From assembly GCF_013046825.1 (NCBI RefSeq), contig NZ_CP053187.1:1911501-1975500 (forward strand): DNA of 64,000 bases, written 5' to 3'. The notes under the pieces are model-generated. The model was not told where the DNA came from, made no database searches, and saw nothing but the letters and a program-made list of their open reading frames with translations. Of this stretch, positions 15,093 to 22,453 are shown one piece after another (within the stretch, counting starts at the first letter, position 1; each line of letters opens with the position of its first letter). The position numbers and the translations under genes are program-made. The stretch comes from Turicibacter sanguinis (GTDB lineage Bacteria; Bacillota_I; Bacilli_A; MOL361; Turicibacteraceae).

Positions 15093-16742
15093 TTATTCAG
15101 CGGCTTCTTCTGTGTTATCAGAAGCGTCTGTTCCTTCATCAGTTGTTACATCATCAGTTGTTACATCATCTGATGATTGAGTAGCAGTTTCTTCAGTTGT
15201 TGTGTTATCAGTTCCTTCTTCAGCAGATAAAGAATCTTGAATGTTAGCTACGATTGCATCATAACGTTTTTGAACTGATTCATCTGTGAATTTAACATTT
15301 GCTTCTGTACGATATTTAATTAAAATCGCTTCTAATTTTAATTGAGTATATTCTTCAGAGCGAATTGTTGTTTCTAATTCATCTTTTAAATCATCGAATG
15401 ATGGCTTTTCATCTTCTGCATATTTGTAGATAACATGGTATCCATATTGTGTTTTAACGGGTTCTTCAGTGTATTCACCAACGTTTAAAGCAAATGCGGC
15501 ATTTTCAAATTCAGATACCATTTGACCTTTTCCAAATGATCCTAAATCTCCGCCATTTGATGCTGAACCATCTTTACTATATTCTTTTGCTAATTCTTCG
15601 AATTTAGCTTCTTTATCTTCGGCAGCATCTAATTGTGCAATTAAATCTTTAGCTGTTTCTTCATCTTCTACTAAGATGTGACGAGCGCTAATATTTGGTG
15701 TGTATTCATTATAAGCAGCTTGTAATTGTTCGTCAGTAATTGGGTATTCAGCGGCGAAAGCAGCATCTTGTAAGGCAGCAAGTTTGAAGTAATTGAAGAT
15801 TTCCTCATCGTTCATTAATCCGTATTGTGCCATATAAGCATAGTAGTTGCTTCCCCAGTTCACTTTAAACTCATCGATTAAAGCTTTAACCTCTTTCTCA
15901 TCATAAGAGTATTTATCTTCTAATAGATGAGTATCAAGGATTGAGATTCCAGTTGATAATCCATAGGCAGGAACTAATTCATTATATAAGTCTTCAACAG
16001 TATATTCTTTTTCATTTGTTTTAGCGATTAAATCACTCTTAGTTTTGTTTTCAGTATAAGTTGAAGAGATTTCTTTGTATTGATCTTGTAAGAACGTATT
16101 ATAGATTGTAAATCCAGCATCCTCACGCTCTTTAGCAAGGGCAGCTACAACAACTTCATCTGTCATTTTTTCTTTTACTAATGTTTCTGTAATTGAATCT
16201 TTTACCTCATCAAGCGTTGGAATTTCTTCAGTTGTAGCCTCTTCAGTTGTTGTTTCATCAGTAGTTGCTTCAGAAGAAGATTCCTCAATTGTTGTTTCCT
16301 CTTTTTTATATGTTTCGTCGTAACGCGCTTGAATTTCTTCATCTGTTACAGTAATTGATGCTTTAACAGCAGCTTCACGATATAAATTTAATGCTAAATA
16401 TTCGCGAACCTCCTCTTCAGAATTGAATCCTTGAAGAGCTAAGAATTGATCGAAGTCGGAATAAATTGATTTATACATGTCAATCATTTGATCAATTTGA
16501 GTCGTATCAATCTCATATTTTGTTGATAAAACATCGTAATCCACTTGATTAAGTAGAGCTACAATTCCTCCAGTTTCAACCATGTCATTGAATAATTCTT
16601 GCTTAGTTACGTTGTATACATCTGATGTAATAAAATTCTCGTTACCATTTGGTAATTTAATGCTCACTTCATCTTTATTTGAACAGGCACCTAACGTTAA
16701 GGTTACGGCTAGTGCGGCTGCTGCAGCGAAGTACTTTTTCAT
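15093..16742 (-). CDS. prsA: PrsA-type foldase lipoprotein with internal duplication
   Basis: The 549-residue protein begins with a lipoprotein signal ending LGAC (Cys20), so it is anchored outside the membrane and probably helps secreted proteins fold. A parvulin peptidyl-prolyl isomerase domain spans about residues 350-440 ([28 protein letters not shown]). Usual PrsA proteins are near 290 residues. The extra length is a second, upstream copy of the chaperone module (about residues 25-235) in which the parvulin domain is replaced by a Thr/Glu-rich linker (about 140-176). The C-terminus is another Thr/Asp/Glu-rich tail. GTG at 16751 is an alternative start; ATG 16742 is better placed after AGAGG. 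Confidence 0.88.
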   Translation of the reverse strand: MKKYFAAAAALAVTLTLGACSNKDEVSIKLPNGNENFITSDVYNVTKQELFNDMVETGGIVALLNQVDYDVLSTKYEIDTTQIDQMIDMYKSIYSDFDQFLALQGFNSEEEVREYLALNLYREAAVKASITVTDEEIQARYDETYKKEETTIEESSSEATTDETTTEEATTEEIPTLDEVKDSITETLVKEKMTDEVVVAALAKEREDAGFTIYNTFLQDQYKEISSTYTENKTKSDLIAKTNEKEYTVEDLYNELVPAYGLSTGISILDTHLLEDKYSYDEKEVKALIDEFKVNWGSNYYAYMAQYGLMNDEEIFNYFKLAALQDAAFAAEYPITDEQLQAAYNEYTPNISARHILVEDEETAKDLIAQLDAAEDKEAKFEELAKEYSKDGSASNGGDLGSFGKGQMVSEFENAAFALNVGEYTEEPVKTQYGYHVIYKYAEDEKPSFDDLKDELETTIRSEEYTQLKLEAILIKYRTEANVKFTDESVQKRYDAIVANIQDSLSAEEGTDNTTTEETATQSSDDVTTDDVTTDEGTDASDNTEEAAE

Positions 16743-16783
16743 CACTTTCACATCCTCTTAATTGGTATATTATAACGTTTTTA

Positions 16784-16812
16784 ATGATAGCATTTTTCAA
16801 AATGGGTAACAA
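16784..16812 (-). promoter_or_regulatory. Probable prsA promoter
   Basis: On the minus strand TTGTTA (16807-16812) and TATCAT (16784-16789) are separated by 17 bases. A second TATAAT at 16769-16774 lacks a good -35 box. Confidence 0.5.
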
Positions 16813-16855
16813 TATATTTTTGGTAGGTTTTTGTGGAATTTCGGTAAAAACATAA

Positions 16856-16882
16856 ACCAAATTATGAATTTACCATAGTATA
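16856..16882 (+). promoter_or_regulatory. Candidate sigma-K promoter of the YjcZ-type gene array
   Basis: AC at 16856-16857 is followed after 16 bases by CATAGTATA (16874-16882). This fits the sigma-K consensus AC, 16-17 bases, CATAnnnTA. It lies about 48 bases before the first small spore-protein gene. The motif is short, so a chance match is possible. Confidence 0.5.
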
Positions 16883-16929
16883 TATTAGCTCAGGAAACTT
16901 AGTGGGAAATTTGAAAGGAGTTGAGATTA

Positions 16930-17022
16930 ATGTTCGGTAATGGTTGTGCATTTATCTTAGTATTATTCATCCTATTAGTTATCATCGGATGTGGATGCGG
17001 ATGCGGATTTGGAGCTTTCTAA
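16930..17022 (+). CDS. YjcZ-family small spore protein, copy 1
   Basis: A 30-residue protein follows AAAGGAG with normal spacing. It has a short polar start (MFGNGCAF), one hydrophobic stretch (ILVLFILLVIIG) and a Cys-Gly tail (CGCGCGFGAF). This pattern is that of the YjcZ family of tiny sporulation proteins found in Bacilli. It would be a membrane- or coat-associated peptide rich in cysteine. It is the first of three tandem paralogues behind a sigma-K-like promoter. Confidence 0.8.
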   Translation: MFGNGCAFILVLFILLVIIGCGCGCGFGAF

Positions 17023-17117
17023 TTAAGCTGTAAATCAATTCCTAGATAAAGAAAGTTTCAATGTTCTTTTCTTAAAAAGAACAAAAAATTAGTGATTATT
17101 AAGGGAGCGAACTTGTT

Positions 17118-17210
17118 ATGTGTGGAAATAGCTGTGCATTTATTTTAGTCTTATTCATCTTATTAGTGATTATTGCATGCGGATGTGGATGCGGATTTGG
17201 AGCTTTCTAA
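17118..17210 (+). CDS. YjcZ-family small spore protein, copy 2
   Basis: This 30-residue paralogue (starting MCGNSCAF, ending CGCGCGFGAF) is almost identical to copy 1 in its hydrophobic core and tail. GGGAG precedes the ATG by ten bases. The second residue is now Cys, adding one more thiol. It shares its leader sequence with copy 3. Confidence 0.8.
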   Translation: MCGNSCAFILVLFILLVIIACGCGCGFGAF

Positions 17211-17303
17211 TCAGGCTTTAAATTAATTCCTAGATAAAAAGGTTTCAGTGTTCTTTTCTTAAAAGAACAAAAAATTAGTGATTATTAAGGGAGCGAGTTA
17301 GTT

Positions 17304-17393
17304 ATGTGTGGAAATAATTTTGCATTTATTTTAGTCTTATTTATTTTATTAGTAATCATCGGATGCTGCTGTGGTGTTGGACTAGGTTGCTAA
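17304..17393 (+). CDS. YjcZ-family small spore protein, copy 3
   Basis: This 29-residue paralogue keeps the start MCGN and the hydrophobic segment but has diverged at the end (GCCCGVGLGC), with fewer aromatic residues and a triple cysteine. The tail change suggests a distinct role or relaxed constraint. The array ends about 100 bases later in a strong terminator. Confidence 0.78.
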   Translation: MCGNNFAFILVLFILLVIIGCCCGVGLGC

Positions 17394-17490
17394 CGATATA
17401 AATACGAAAAAATTTGTAAATGGTTAAAGTGTGAAGTGAAAATATCACCATTGTTTTCTATTAGAATGGGACAGAAGAGGGTGGTGAGGA

Positions 17491-17524
17491 AGAGACTTAA
17501 CGAAAGTTAAGTCTCTTTTTTTGT
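17491..17524 (+). terminator. Terminator after the YjcZ-type array
   Basis: A perfect 11-bp stem (AGAGACTTAAC / GTTAAGTCTCT) closed by a GAAA tetraloop is followed by seven T. Confidence 0.94.
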
Positions 17525-17850
17525 AAAAGGTAACGCCTAATATAGTGTCTGACAATCATCATAACCTTATACTTTAAAATAAGAAAATGTTAAATTGAAC
17601 AAAGGAAATGATCCTATTGATTGTGTTTTTAAATGGTATCTTTTGATGGGAAAGGGACTTTAATTATAAAGGCATGTTCTTTCGACATTTAAGAGTGGGA
17701 AAATGGAAGTATAAAACGATTACAAACAGAGATTGTGTGAAATATTACAGAATGAAAAAATAAATATTATTAATACGTGGATGGCACATTGCAAAGCAAT
17801 AGGGGGTATCGTATAATCTCCTTGAAATCCAAAATAAAGGGGAGGTTATT
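17525..17850 (+). other. Intergenic region upstream of the hydrogenase operon
   Basis: No gene is visible in these 326 bases. The only clear element is the promoter at 17789-17817 with a short inverted repeat (ATTGC AAA GCAAT, 17788-17800) overlapping its -35 box. Confidence 0.6.
17789..17817 (+). promoter_or_regulatory. Promoter of the hydrogenase operon
   Basis: TTGCAA (17789-17794) and a perfect TATAAT (17812-17817) are separated by exactly 17 bases, 33 bases before the first operon gene. An inverted repeat over the -35 box could be an operator. Confidence 0.75.
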
Positions 17851-18327
17851 ATGGAACATACAAGCTTAACATCAGAGAATTTCAATAAGCTAGATGTGTT
17901 TATTCAATCACATTTAAGTGAGACGGAAGGGTTGATGCCAATTTTACATGAGGCGCAAGATATTTTTGGTTACATTCCATTAGAAGTTCAAAAGTTTATT
18001 TCAAATCGCACTGGGATTTCAGTTTCAAGAATTCATGGGGTCGTGACTTTTTATTCTCAATTTTCAACTGAACCAAAAGGTGAAAATGTGATCGGGGTCT
18101 GTTTAGGAACAGCTTGTTATGTAAAAGGTGCTCAAGCAATTTTACAGAAATTCAAAGAGGAATTAGGGATTGAACCTGAACAAACAACATCAGATGGAAA
18201 ATTTTCATTGGTAGCTACAAGATGTATTGGTGCTTGTGGACTAGCACCGGTTATTACAATTAATGACGATGTTTACGGAAAGATGGATGCTTCACAAGTA
18301 TCTAGTATTCTTAAAAAATACAACTAG
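17851..18327 (+). CDS. hydC: NuoE-like [2Fe-2S] thioredoxin-fold subunit of the NADH-linked hydrogenase
   Basis: The 158-residue protein matches the NuoE/HydC/HndA family, the small electron-transfer subunit beside the flavoprotein. Cluster ligands are visible as GTACYVKG (preceded by CLG) near residue 88 and RCIGACG near residue 130, the usual C-x4-C and C-x3-C arrangement. An N-terminal helical region (LMPILHEAQDIFGYIP) is typical. It opens an operon whose later genes supply the NuoF-like and hydrogenase subunits. The ATG follows GGGGAGG. Confidence 0.9.
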   Translation: MEHTSLTSENFNKLDVFIQSHLSETEGLMPILHEAQDIFGYIPLEVQKFISNRTGISVSRIHGVVTFYSQFSTEPKGENVIGVCLGTACYVKGAQAILQKFKEELGIEPEQTTSDGKFSLVATRCIGACGLAPVITINDDVYGKMDASQVSSILKKYN

Positions 18328-18386
18328 TGAATTATTCAATTATGTAAGCGTTGTATTTTTTAGAAGGTAGAAATGGGGGAACATTG

Positions 18387-18731
18387 TTGAAAGTATCAAC
18401 GATTATGAGTCTTCTAGATGCAAAGTGCTTCACTAAATTTCAATTAGATGATGAGATTGAGAGTGCTTTTGCCTGCGATTTGATGAGTGATGTTTTGGCA
18501 TATGTTAATCAAGATATTTTATTGATTACTGGTCTTGCTCATGTACAGACCCTACGTACAGCTGAAATGTTAGATATTAAGTACATTGTATTTGTAAGAG
18601 GAAAGCAACCCAATCAAGAGATGATTGAATTAGCTAAACATCATCATATGATTTTACTAGGAACGCATTTAACGATGTATGAAGCAAGTGGAATTTTATA
18701 TCAAGAGGGATTAGTTGGATTACAAGTCTGA
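18387..18731 (+). CDS. DRTGG-domain protein, first of two in the hydrogenase operon
   Basis: The roughly 114-residue protein matches the DRTGG-domain family (CDLMSDVLA, LLITGLAHVQTLRTAEML, IVFVRGKQPNQEMI). In other proteins this domain sits beside CBS or phosphotransferase domains and may bind a nucleotide or ligand. A TTG start at 18387 was chosen because GGGGGA lies six bases upstream; ATG at 18405 is the alternative. Free-standing DRTGG genes recur in hydrogenase operons of anaerobic Firmicutes, but their task is not established. Confidence 0.75.
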   Translation: MKVSTIMSLLDAKCFTKFQLDDEIESAFACDLMSDVLAYVNQDILLITGLAHVQTLRTAEMLDIKYIVFVRGKQPNQEMIELAKHHHMILLGTHLTMYEASGILYQEGLVGLQV

Positions 18732-18751
18732 TGAAATGGCAGGGTGGCTAA

Positions 18752-19177
18752 ATGAAGAATAATATACGATTTGTGTTTAAAGTAAAAGCAGATGATTTTT
18801 TGAATGCAGGAAAAGTATCGAGTGAAATTAAAAAATACTTGTCTCAGCTTGGGTTGTCTAGAGAACTGATTCGGAAAATTGTCATTTGCTCTTATGAAGC
18901 AGAAGTTAATTTAGTCATTCACTCACTGGGTGGAGACATTGAATTAGAAATTTCAAATTCAGCTATTCATCTATATTCTATTGATCAAGGTCCAGGCATT
19001 GAAAATATTAATTTAGCGATGAAAGCGGGTTTTTCGACTGCATCAGAAAAAGCCCGTGAAATGGGATTTGGTGCCGGAATGGGATTGCCGAATATGAAAA
19101 AACATTCAGATGAGTTTGAAATTAAATCATCGAATGGCGGAACATTTATTCGTATGACATATTTCATTCCTAGTTAG
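18752..19177 (+). CDS. RsbW/SpoIIAB-like GHKL ATPase
   Basis: The 141-residue protein is a single GHKL ATPase domain of the anti-sigma-factor kinase type. The N box appears as SYEAEVNLVIHS near residue 47, the G1 box as DQGPGIEN near 79 and the G2 region as GFGAGMGLPNMKKHSD near 107. These kinases phosphorylate small partners or hold sigma factors. No STAS-domain antagonist or sigma gene is adjacent; its neighbours are DRTGG and hydrogenase-like proteins, so the partner is probably within the operon. Confidence 0.85.
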   Translation: MKNNIRFVFKVKADDFLNAGKVSSEIKKYLSQLGLSRELIRKIVICSYEAEVNLVIHSLGGDIELEISNSAIHLYSIDQGPGIENINLAMKAGFSTASEKAREMGFGAGMGLPNMKKHSDEFEIKSSNGGTFIRMTYFIPS

Positions 19178-19189
19178 GAGGTTAATGAA

Positions 19190-20464
19190 ATGAAAGGATA
19201 TAATCATCGCATTAAAATAAACTTTGATGATTGTATCGGTTGTACACGATGTATGCGTGTTTGTCCTACGGAAGCAATTCGAATTGTCAATGGAAAAGTC
19301 AAATTAATAGAAGAAAAGTGTGTGAATTGCGGAGCATGTTTTACAACTTGCCATGTTCATGCCTTTGACTTAAAAAAAGAGCGATTAGAAGAATTAAATC
19401 AATATCCGTTTAATGTGGCTATTTTACCGATTGCGATTTATGGCATGATAAAAGATTTAGAAGATTTAAATATTGTGTACCAAACGTTATATGATATTGG
19501 ATTCGATGCTGTTTTTGATAGTTCAATTGTTTATGAATGTTTAGGAGAAAAAATTGAATCTTATGTGACAAGTTGCAAGCTGTCTAATATGCCATATATT
19601 TTGACGCACTGTCCCAGTGTGGTCAAACTTATTCAAGTTAAGTATTCTGATTTGAATCATCATCTTGTTCCATTTGATTTTCCAATTGAAATTTGTGCCA
19701 AGTTAATTCGAAAAAGGTATGCAAAGCAACTAAAGATGAATCCAGATGAAGTCGGAATTAGTTATATCAGCGAATGTTTAGCTAATTATATGGAAATAAA
19801 ACAACCGATCGGTAAAAAGGAATCTAATATTAATTTCGTCTTTTTACTTTCAACTATTTTCAAAGATATTTTAAAGCATATTGAAAATGATCCGCCTCAA
19901 ACGCTGAATCACACGGTTTCTTTAAACGGAATTTTATGTGCTAAAGTAGGTGGGATTAGAAGAATTACCCAATTAATTGATTGTTTATCTGTTGATGGAA
20001 TGAATCAAGTGGTTGAAATTTTAGAAAAATTAGATATGGGGCAATTGAATCATATCAATGTTTTAGAGTGTTATGCATGTGTAGGTGGCTGTGTTGGAGG
20101 GACATTCACACTTGAAAATCCATTCATTGCTAAGAGTAAAATTAATCGTCTCGTCAAAAGTGTGATTCCTTCAGATTCGTTGGAAAAACAAATGCTAAAA
20201 GAATTGTCTGATACCTATGATTGGGTATTTGAAAGTGAATTAGAGCATTTTGATATTTCAAAATTAGATGATGATTTCTTTACTTCATTAGTCAAATTAC
20301 AACAGATTAATGACATCTATCATCAGCTCCCAAATATTGATTGTTGTGCATGTGGGTCACCTTCTTGTCGAGCTTTGGCGGAAGATATTGTTGCTGGATT
20401 AAAACGATTAGAGGATTGTATTGTTTTAACACAGAAAAAAAGAGGTGATAATGTTGACACTTAG
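19190..20464 (+). CDS. Hydrogenase-like iron-sulfur protein, probable redox or H2 sensor
   Basis: The 424-residue protein starts with two [4Fe-4S] ferredoxin motifs (CIGCTRCMRVCP and CVNCGACFTTC, about residues 13-55). A hydrogenase large-subunit-like domain follows with recognisable but altered H-cluster loops: THCPS near 138, SECLANYME near 192 and ECYACVGGCVGG near 293. The second loop lacks the PCxAKK form seen in the true hydrogenase of this operon. The C-terminus carries a CCACGSPSC Fe-S motif near 385. This layout resembles sensory group D (HydS-type) proteins rather than a catalytic enzyme. It ends overlapping the second DRTGG gene. Confidence 0.78.
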   Translation: MKGYNHRIKINFDDCIGCTRCMRVCPTEAIRIVNGKVKLIEEKCVNCGACFTTCHVHAFDLKKERLEELNQYPFNVAILPIAIYGMIKDLEDLNIVYQTLYDIGFDAVFDSSIVYECLGEKIESYVTSCKLSNMPYILTHCPSVVKLIQVKYSDLNHHLVPFDFPIEICAKLIRKRYAKQLKMNPDEVGISYISECLANYMEIKQPIGKKESNINFVFLLSTIFKDILKHIENDPPQTLNHTVSLNGILCAKVGGIRRITQLIDCLSVDGMNQVVEILEKLDMGQLNHINVLECYACVGGCVGGTFTLENPFIAKSKINRLVKSVIPSDSLEKQMLKELSDTYDWVFESELEHFDISKLDDDFFTSLVKLQQINDIYHQLPNIDCCACGSPSCRALAEDIVAGLKRLEDCIVLTQKKRGDNVDT

Positions 20465-20783
20465 TCAAGTTTTATTAGATTCAAGATTAACATTAATTTG
20501 TGGTGAAGATTTAGAAATAACACAGGTTGAAGGCTTTTATATTGGTGATTTATTGAGCTTTGTCATGGGAAAAGCGAAAAAAGGCCAGTTATGGCTAACC
20601 GTTCAAGCTCATCCTAATGTGATTGCAATTGCAAGTCTTTTAGAATTAAGTGGGGTTATTGTTTTAGAAGGGGTTAAAATCCCAGAAGAAACCATTCAAT
20701 TAGCAAAAGAGCACAAGATAGCATTGATGCAAACAAATAGTAGTGCAGTTGAAATGATTCAAGCATTACTGTCGTTAAGTTAA
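20451..20783 (+). CDS. DRTGG-domain protein, second of two in the hydrogenase operon
   Basis: The 110-residue protein is another DRTGG-type domain (GDLLSFVMGKAKKGQLWLTV, NVIAIASLLELSGVIVLEG). It is distant in sequence from the first copy, so the pair are not a recent duplication. ATG 20451 lies five bases after AGAGG and overlaps the previous gene by 14 bases; TTG 20454 is an alternative. Coupling to the hydrogenase-like gene suggests a shared complex or pathway. Confidence 0.72.
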   Translation: MLTLSQVLLDSRLTLICGEDLEITQVEGFYIGDLLSFVMGKAKKGQLWLTVQAHPNVIAIASLLELSGVIVLEGVKIPEETIQLAKEHKIALMQTNSSAVEMIQALLSLS

Positions 20784-20786
20784 AGA

Positions 20787-21500
20787 ATGAAGCTGTACTA
20801 TGACTTACATATTCATTCGGCCTTATCACCTTGTGCTGATGAGTCTATGACCCCAAATAATATTGTCTTAATGGCTAAAATTAAAGGTCTCGATATGATT
20901 TCACTGACCGATCATAATAGTGTCAAAAATATGGGACCAGTTGCTAAGATTTGTGAAAAAGAGAATATCTTATTTATTCCAGGTATTGAAATTGAGACCA
21001 TTGAAGGAGTACACCTACTTTGCTATACCGATAGTTTAGAAGCGATGATGAAAATAGGGGAAGTTACTGAAAAACATCTAGGGATGATTGAAAATCGTCC
21101 TGAATTTTTTGGAACTCAGTGGGTCATGAATGAAAAGGATGAAGTGATTGAAAGGGTTAAACCACTGTTAATTCAATCGACCACGCTAACGATTCAAGAT
21201 GTTATTAAATTGGTCCATGAAATAGGAGGTGTTGTCATAGCTGCGCATCTGAATAAAAGAGAACACAGTATTTTGACAAACCTAGGGTTCATTCCTCCAG
21301 ATTTATTAATTGATGGTGTTGAATTAAATGCCTACGTTTTAAAAAAAGATAAAGCCTCGCCTAAATGGGGAGACTATTTAGTTTTTATTAATTCTGATGC
21401 CCATCAATTAGGCGATATCAGTGAAGCTGAAAATGTCATAATTTTAGAAAATAAGTCTCGCTTCGACTTTTTTTCTTATGTTAAGAAGGAGGAGAAATGA
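20787..21500 (+). CDS. PHP-domain metal-dependent phosphoesterase
   Basis: The 237-residue protein carries the PHP motifs: DLHIHSALSPCADE near residue 6, LTDHNSV near 41, PGIEIETIEG near 66 and a final NSDAHQ near 206. These residues would hold a metal site for phosphoester hydrolysis. No strong ribosome-binding site precedes it, so it is probably translated by coupling to the DRTGG gene ending three bases earlier. A role in removing a phosphate or nucleotide signal made by the neighbouring kinase-like proteins is possible but unproven. Confidence 0.82.
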   Translation: MKLYYDLHIHSALSPCADESMTPNNIVLMAKIKGLDMISLTDHNSVKNMGPVAKICEKENILFIPGIEIETIEGVHLLCYTDSLEAMMKIGEVTEKHLGMIENRPEFFGTQWVMNEKDEVIERVKPLLIQSTTLTIQDVIKLVHEIGGVVIAAHLNKREHSILTNLGFIPPDLLIDGVELNAYVLKKDKASPKWGDYLVFINSDAHQLGDISEAENVIILENKSRFDFFSYVKKEEK

Positions 21501-22042
21501 GAGATCTTTCCTTACACTTATTAGATTTAACAATGAACTCGATTCGTGCAAAGGCAACACTCATCGAAATTAAGTTCATTGAATCTAAAAAAAATGATCA
21601 ACTCATCATGGTCATTAAAGATAATGGATGTGGCATGAGTCAAAAGATGTTAGAGCAAGTTAAAAATCCATTTTTTACAACCCGTACGACCCGAAAAGTT
21701 GGACTTGGGATTCCCCTTTTAATGGCGATGTCTTCAAGATGTGAGGGAGACGTCTTCATTCAATCTGAAATCGGGGTTGGGACTGAAGTGAGGAGTACAA
21801 TCAAACTTAGTCATATTGATCGACCTCCTTTTGGTGAGATTCATAATACGATTGCATCTTTAATTTATTTAGAACCAAACATTGATTTTATCTATGAGCA
21901 TCAAAATGATGAGTTAGACTATTTATTTTCTACGCAACTTGTGAAAGAAGTGATCAAGGATTTACCGATTAATCATCAAGAGGTGATGAATTGGATTAAT
22001 AAAGAATTAAAAGAAGGGGATTTTGCCTTCACAACTTACTAA
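21497..22042 (+). CDS. Second GHKL ATPase, histidine-kinase-like
   Basis: The 181-residue protein has a histidine-kinase-type ATPase fold with N box LDLTMNSIRA near residue 9, G1 box DNGCGMS near 43 and G2 region KVGLGIPL near 71. There is no dimerisation domain with a phospho-acceptor His and no sensor region, so it is not a complete sensor kinase. About 75 residues of unassigned sequence follow the ATPase core. It overlaps the PHP gene by four bases. Confidence 0.8.
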   Translation: MRDLSLHLLDLTMNSIRAKATLIEIKFIESKKNDQLIMVIKDNGCGMSQKMLEQVKNPFFTTRTTRKVGLGIPLLMAMSSRCEGDVFIQSEIGVGTEVRSTIKLSHIDRPPFGEIHNTIASLIYLEPNIDFIYEHQNDELDYLFSTQLVKEVIKDLPINHQEVMNWINKELKEGDFAFTTY

Positions 22043-22060
22043 TAGTAAAGGGGTTCTGAT

Positions 22061-22429
22061 ATGAAAACTTTAAAGGAATTAGAAGAAATCCGTGAAAAAA
22101 CCTTAAAGAATTTACAATTGCGCGATCATGAAGGGAAAGAAGTTCGTGTGGTTGTTGGAATGGGGACTTGCGGTATTTCAGCAGGGGCACGTCCTGTTTT
22201 GAATGAATTAGTTAATGAAGTGAATCAAAGACATCTTGAACATGTCGTGATTACTCAAACAGGATGTATTGGAATGTGTACATATGAGCCGATGTTTGAT
22301 GTTTTTGATGCATTTGGGAAAACAACTTATGTTCATATGACACCTGAAAAAGTTAAAAAAGTAGTTTTAGAACATTTAGTTAATGGAAACATCGTATCAG
22401 AATATACAATTGGTGCAGTGACGAACTAG
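22061..22429 (+). CDS. [2Fe-2S] thioredoxin-like ferredoxin, HndB/HydD-type
   Basis: The 122-residue protein contains GTCGISAGA near residue 35 and QTGCIGMCTYEP near 68, together supplying the four cysteines of a thioredoxin-fold [2Fe-2S] domain. Similar small subunits (HndB type) sit between the NuoE- and NuoF-like genes of NADH- or NADP-linked hydrogenases. It directly precedes the NuoF-like gene and should pass electrons in that complex. A clear GGGG site precedes the ATG. Confidence 0.82.
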   Translation: MKTLKELEEIREKTLKNLQLRDHEGKEVRVVVGMGTCGISAGARPVLNELVNEVNQRHLEHVVITQTGCIGMCTYEPMFDVFDAFGKTTYVHMTPEKVKKVVLEHLVNGNIVSEYTIGAVTN

Positions 22430-22453
22430 TAAAAAATAGAAGGAGGGGTATAG

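Larger units (their letters stand above)
16930..17393 (+). repeat. Tandem array of three YjcZ-type genes with repeated spacers
   Basis: The three small genes start 188 and 186 bases apart. The two spacers (about 17033-17117 and 17222-17303) are nearly identical, sharing TTCCTAGATAAA, GTTCTTTTCTTAAAA and TTAGTGATTATTAAGGGAGC. Each spacer carries a GTTCTTTT / AAAAGAAC hairpin without a T tract. The array therefore grew by recent unit duplication of gene plus leader. Confidence 0.88.

Noticed and set aside
17040-17100. Terminator between YjcZ-type copies
   Set aside because: The GTTCTTTT/AAAAGAAC hairpin is followed by A residues rather than T, so it is more likely a processing or stability element.
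17033-17303. CRISPR array in the repeated region
   Set aside because: There are only two spacer copies of about 80 bases, they are leaders of duplicated small genes, and no cas genes are present.
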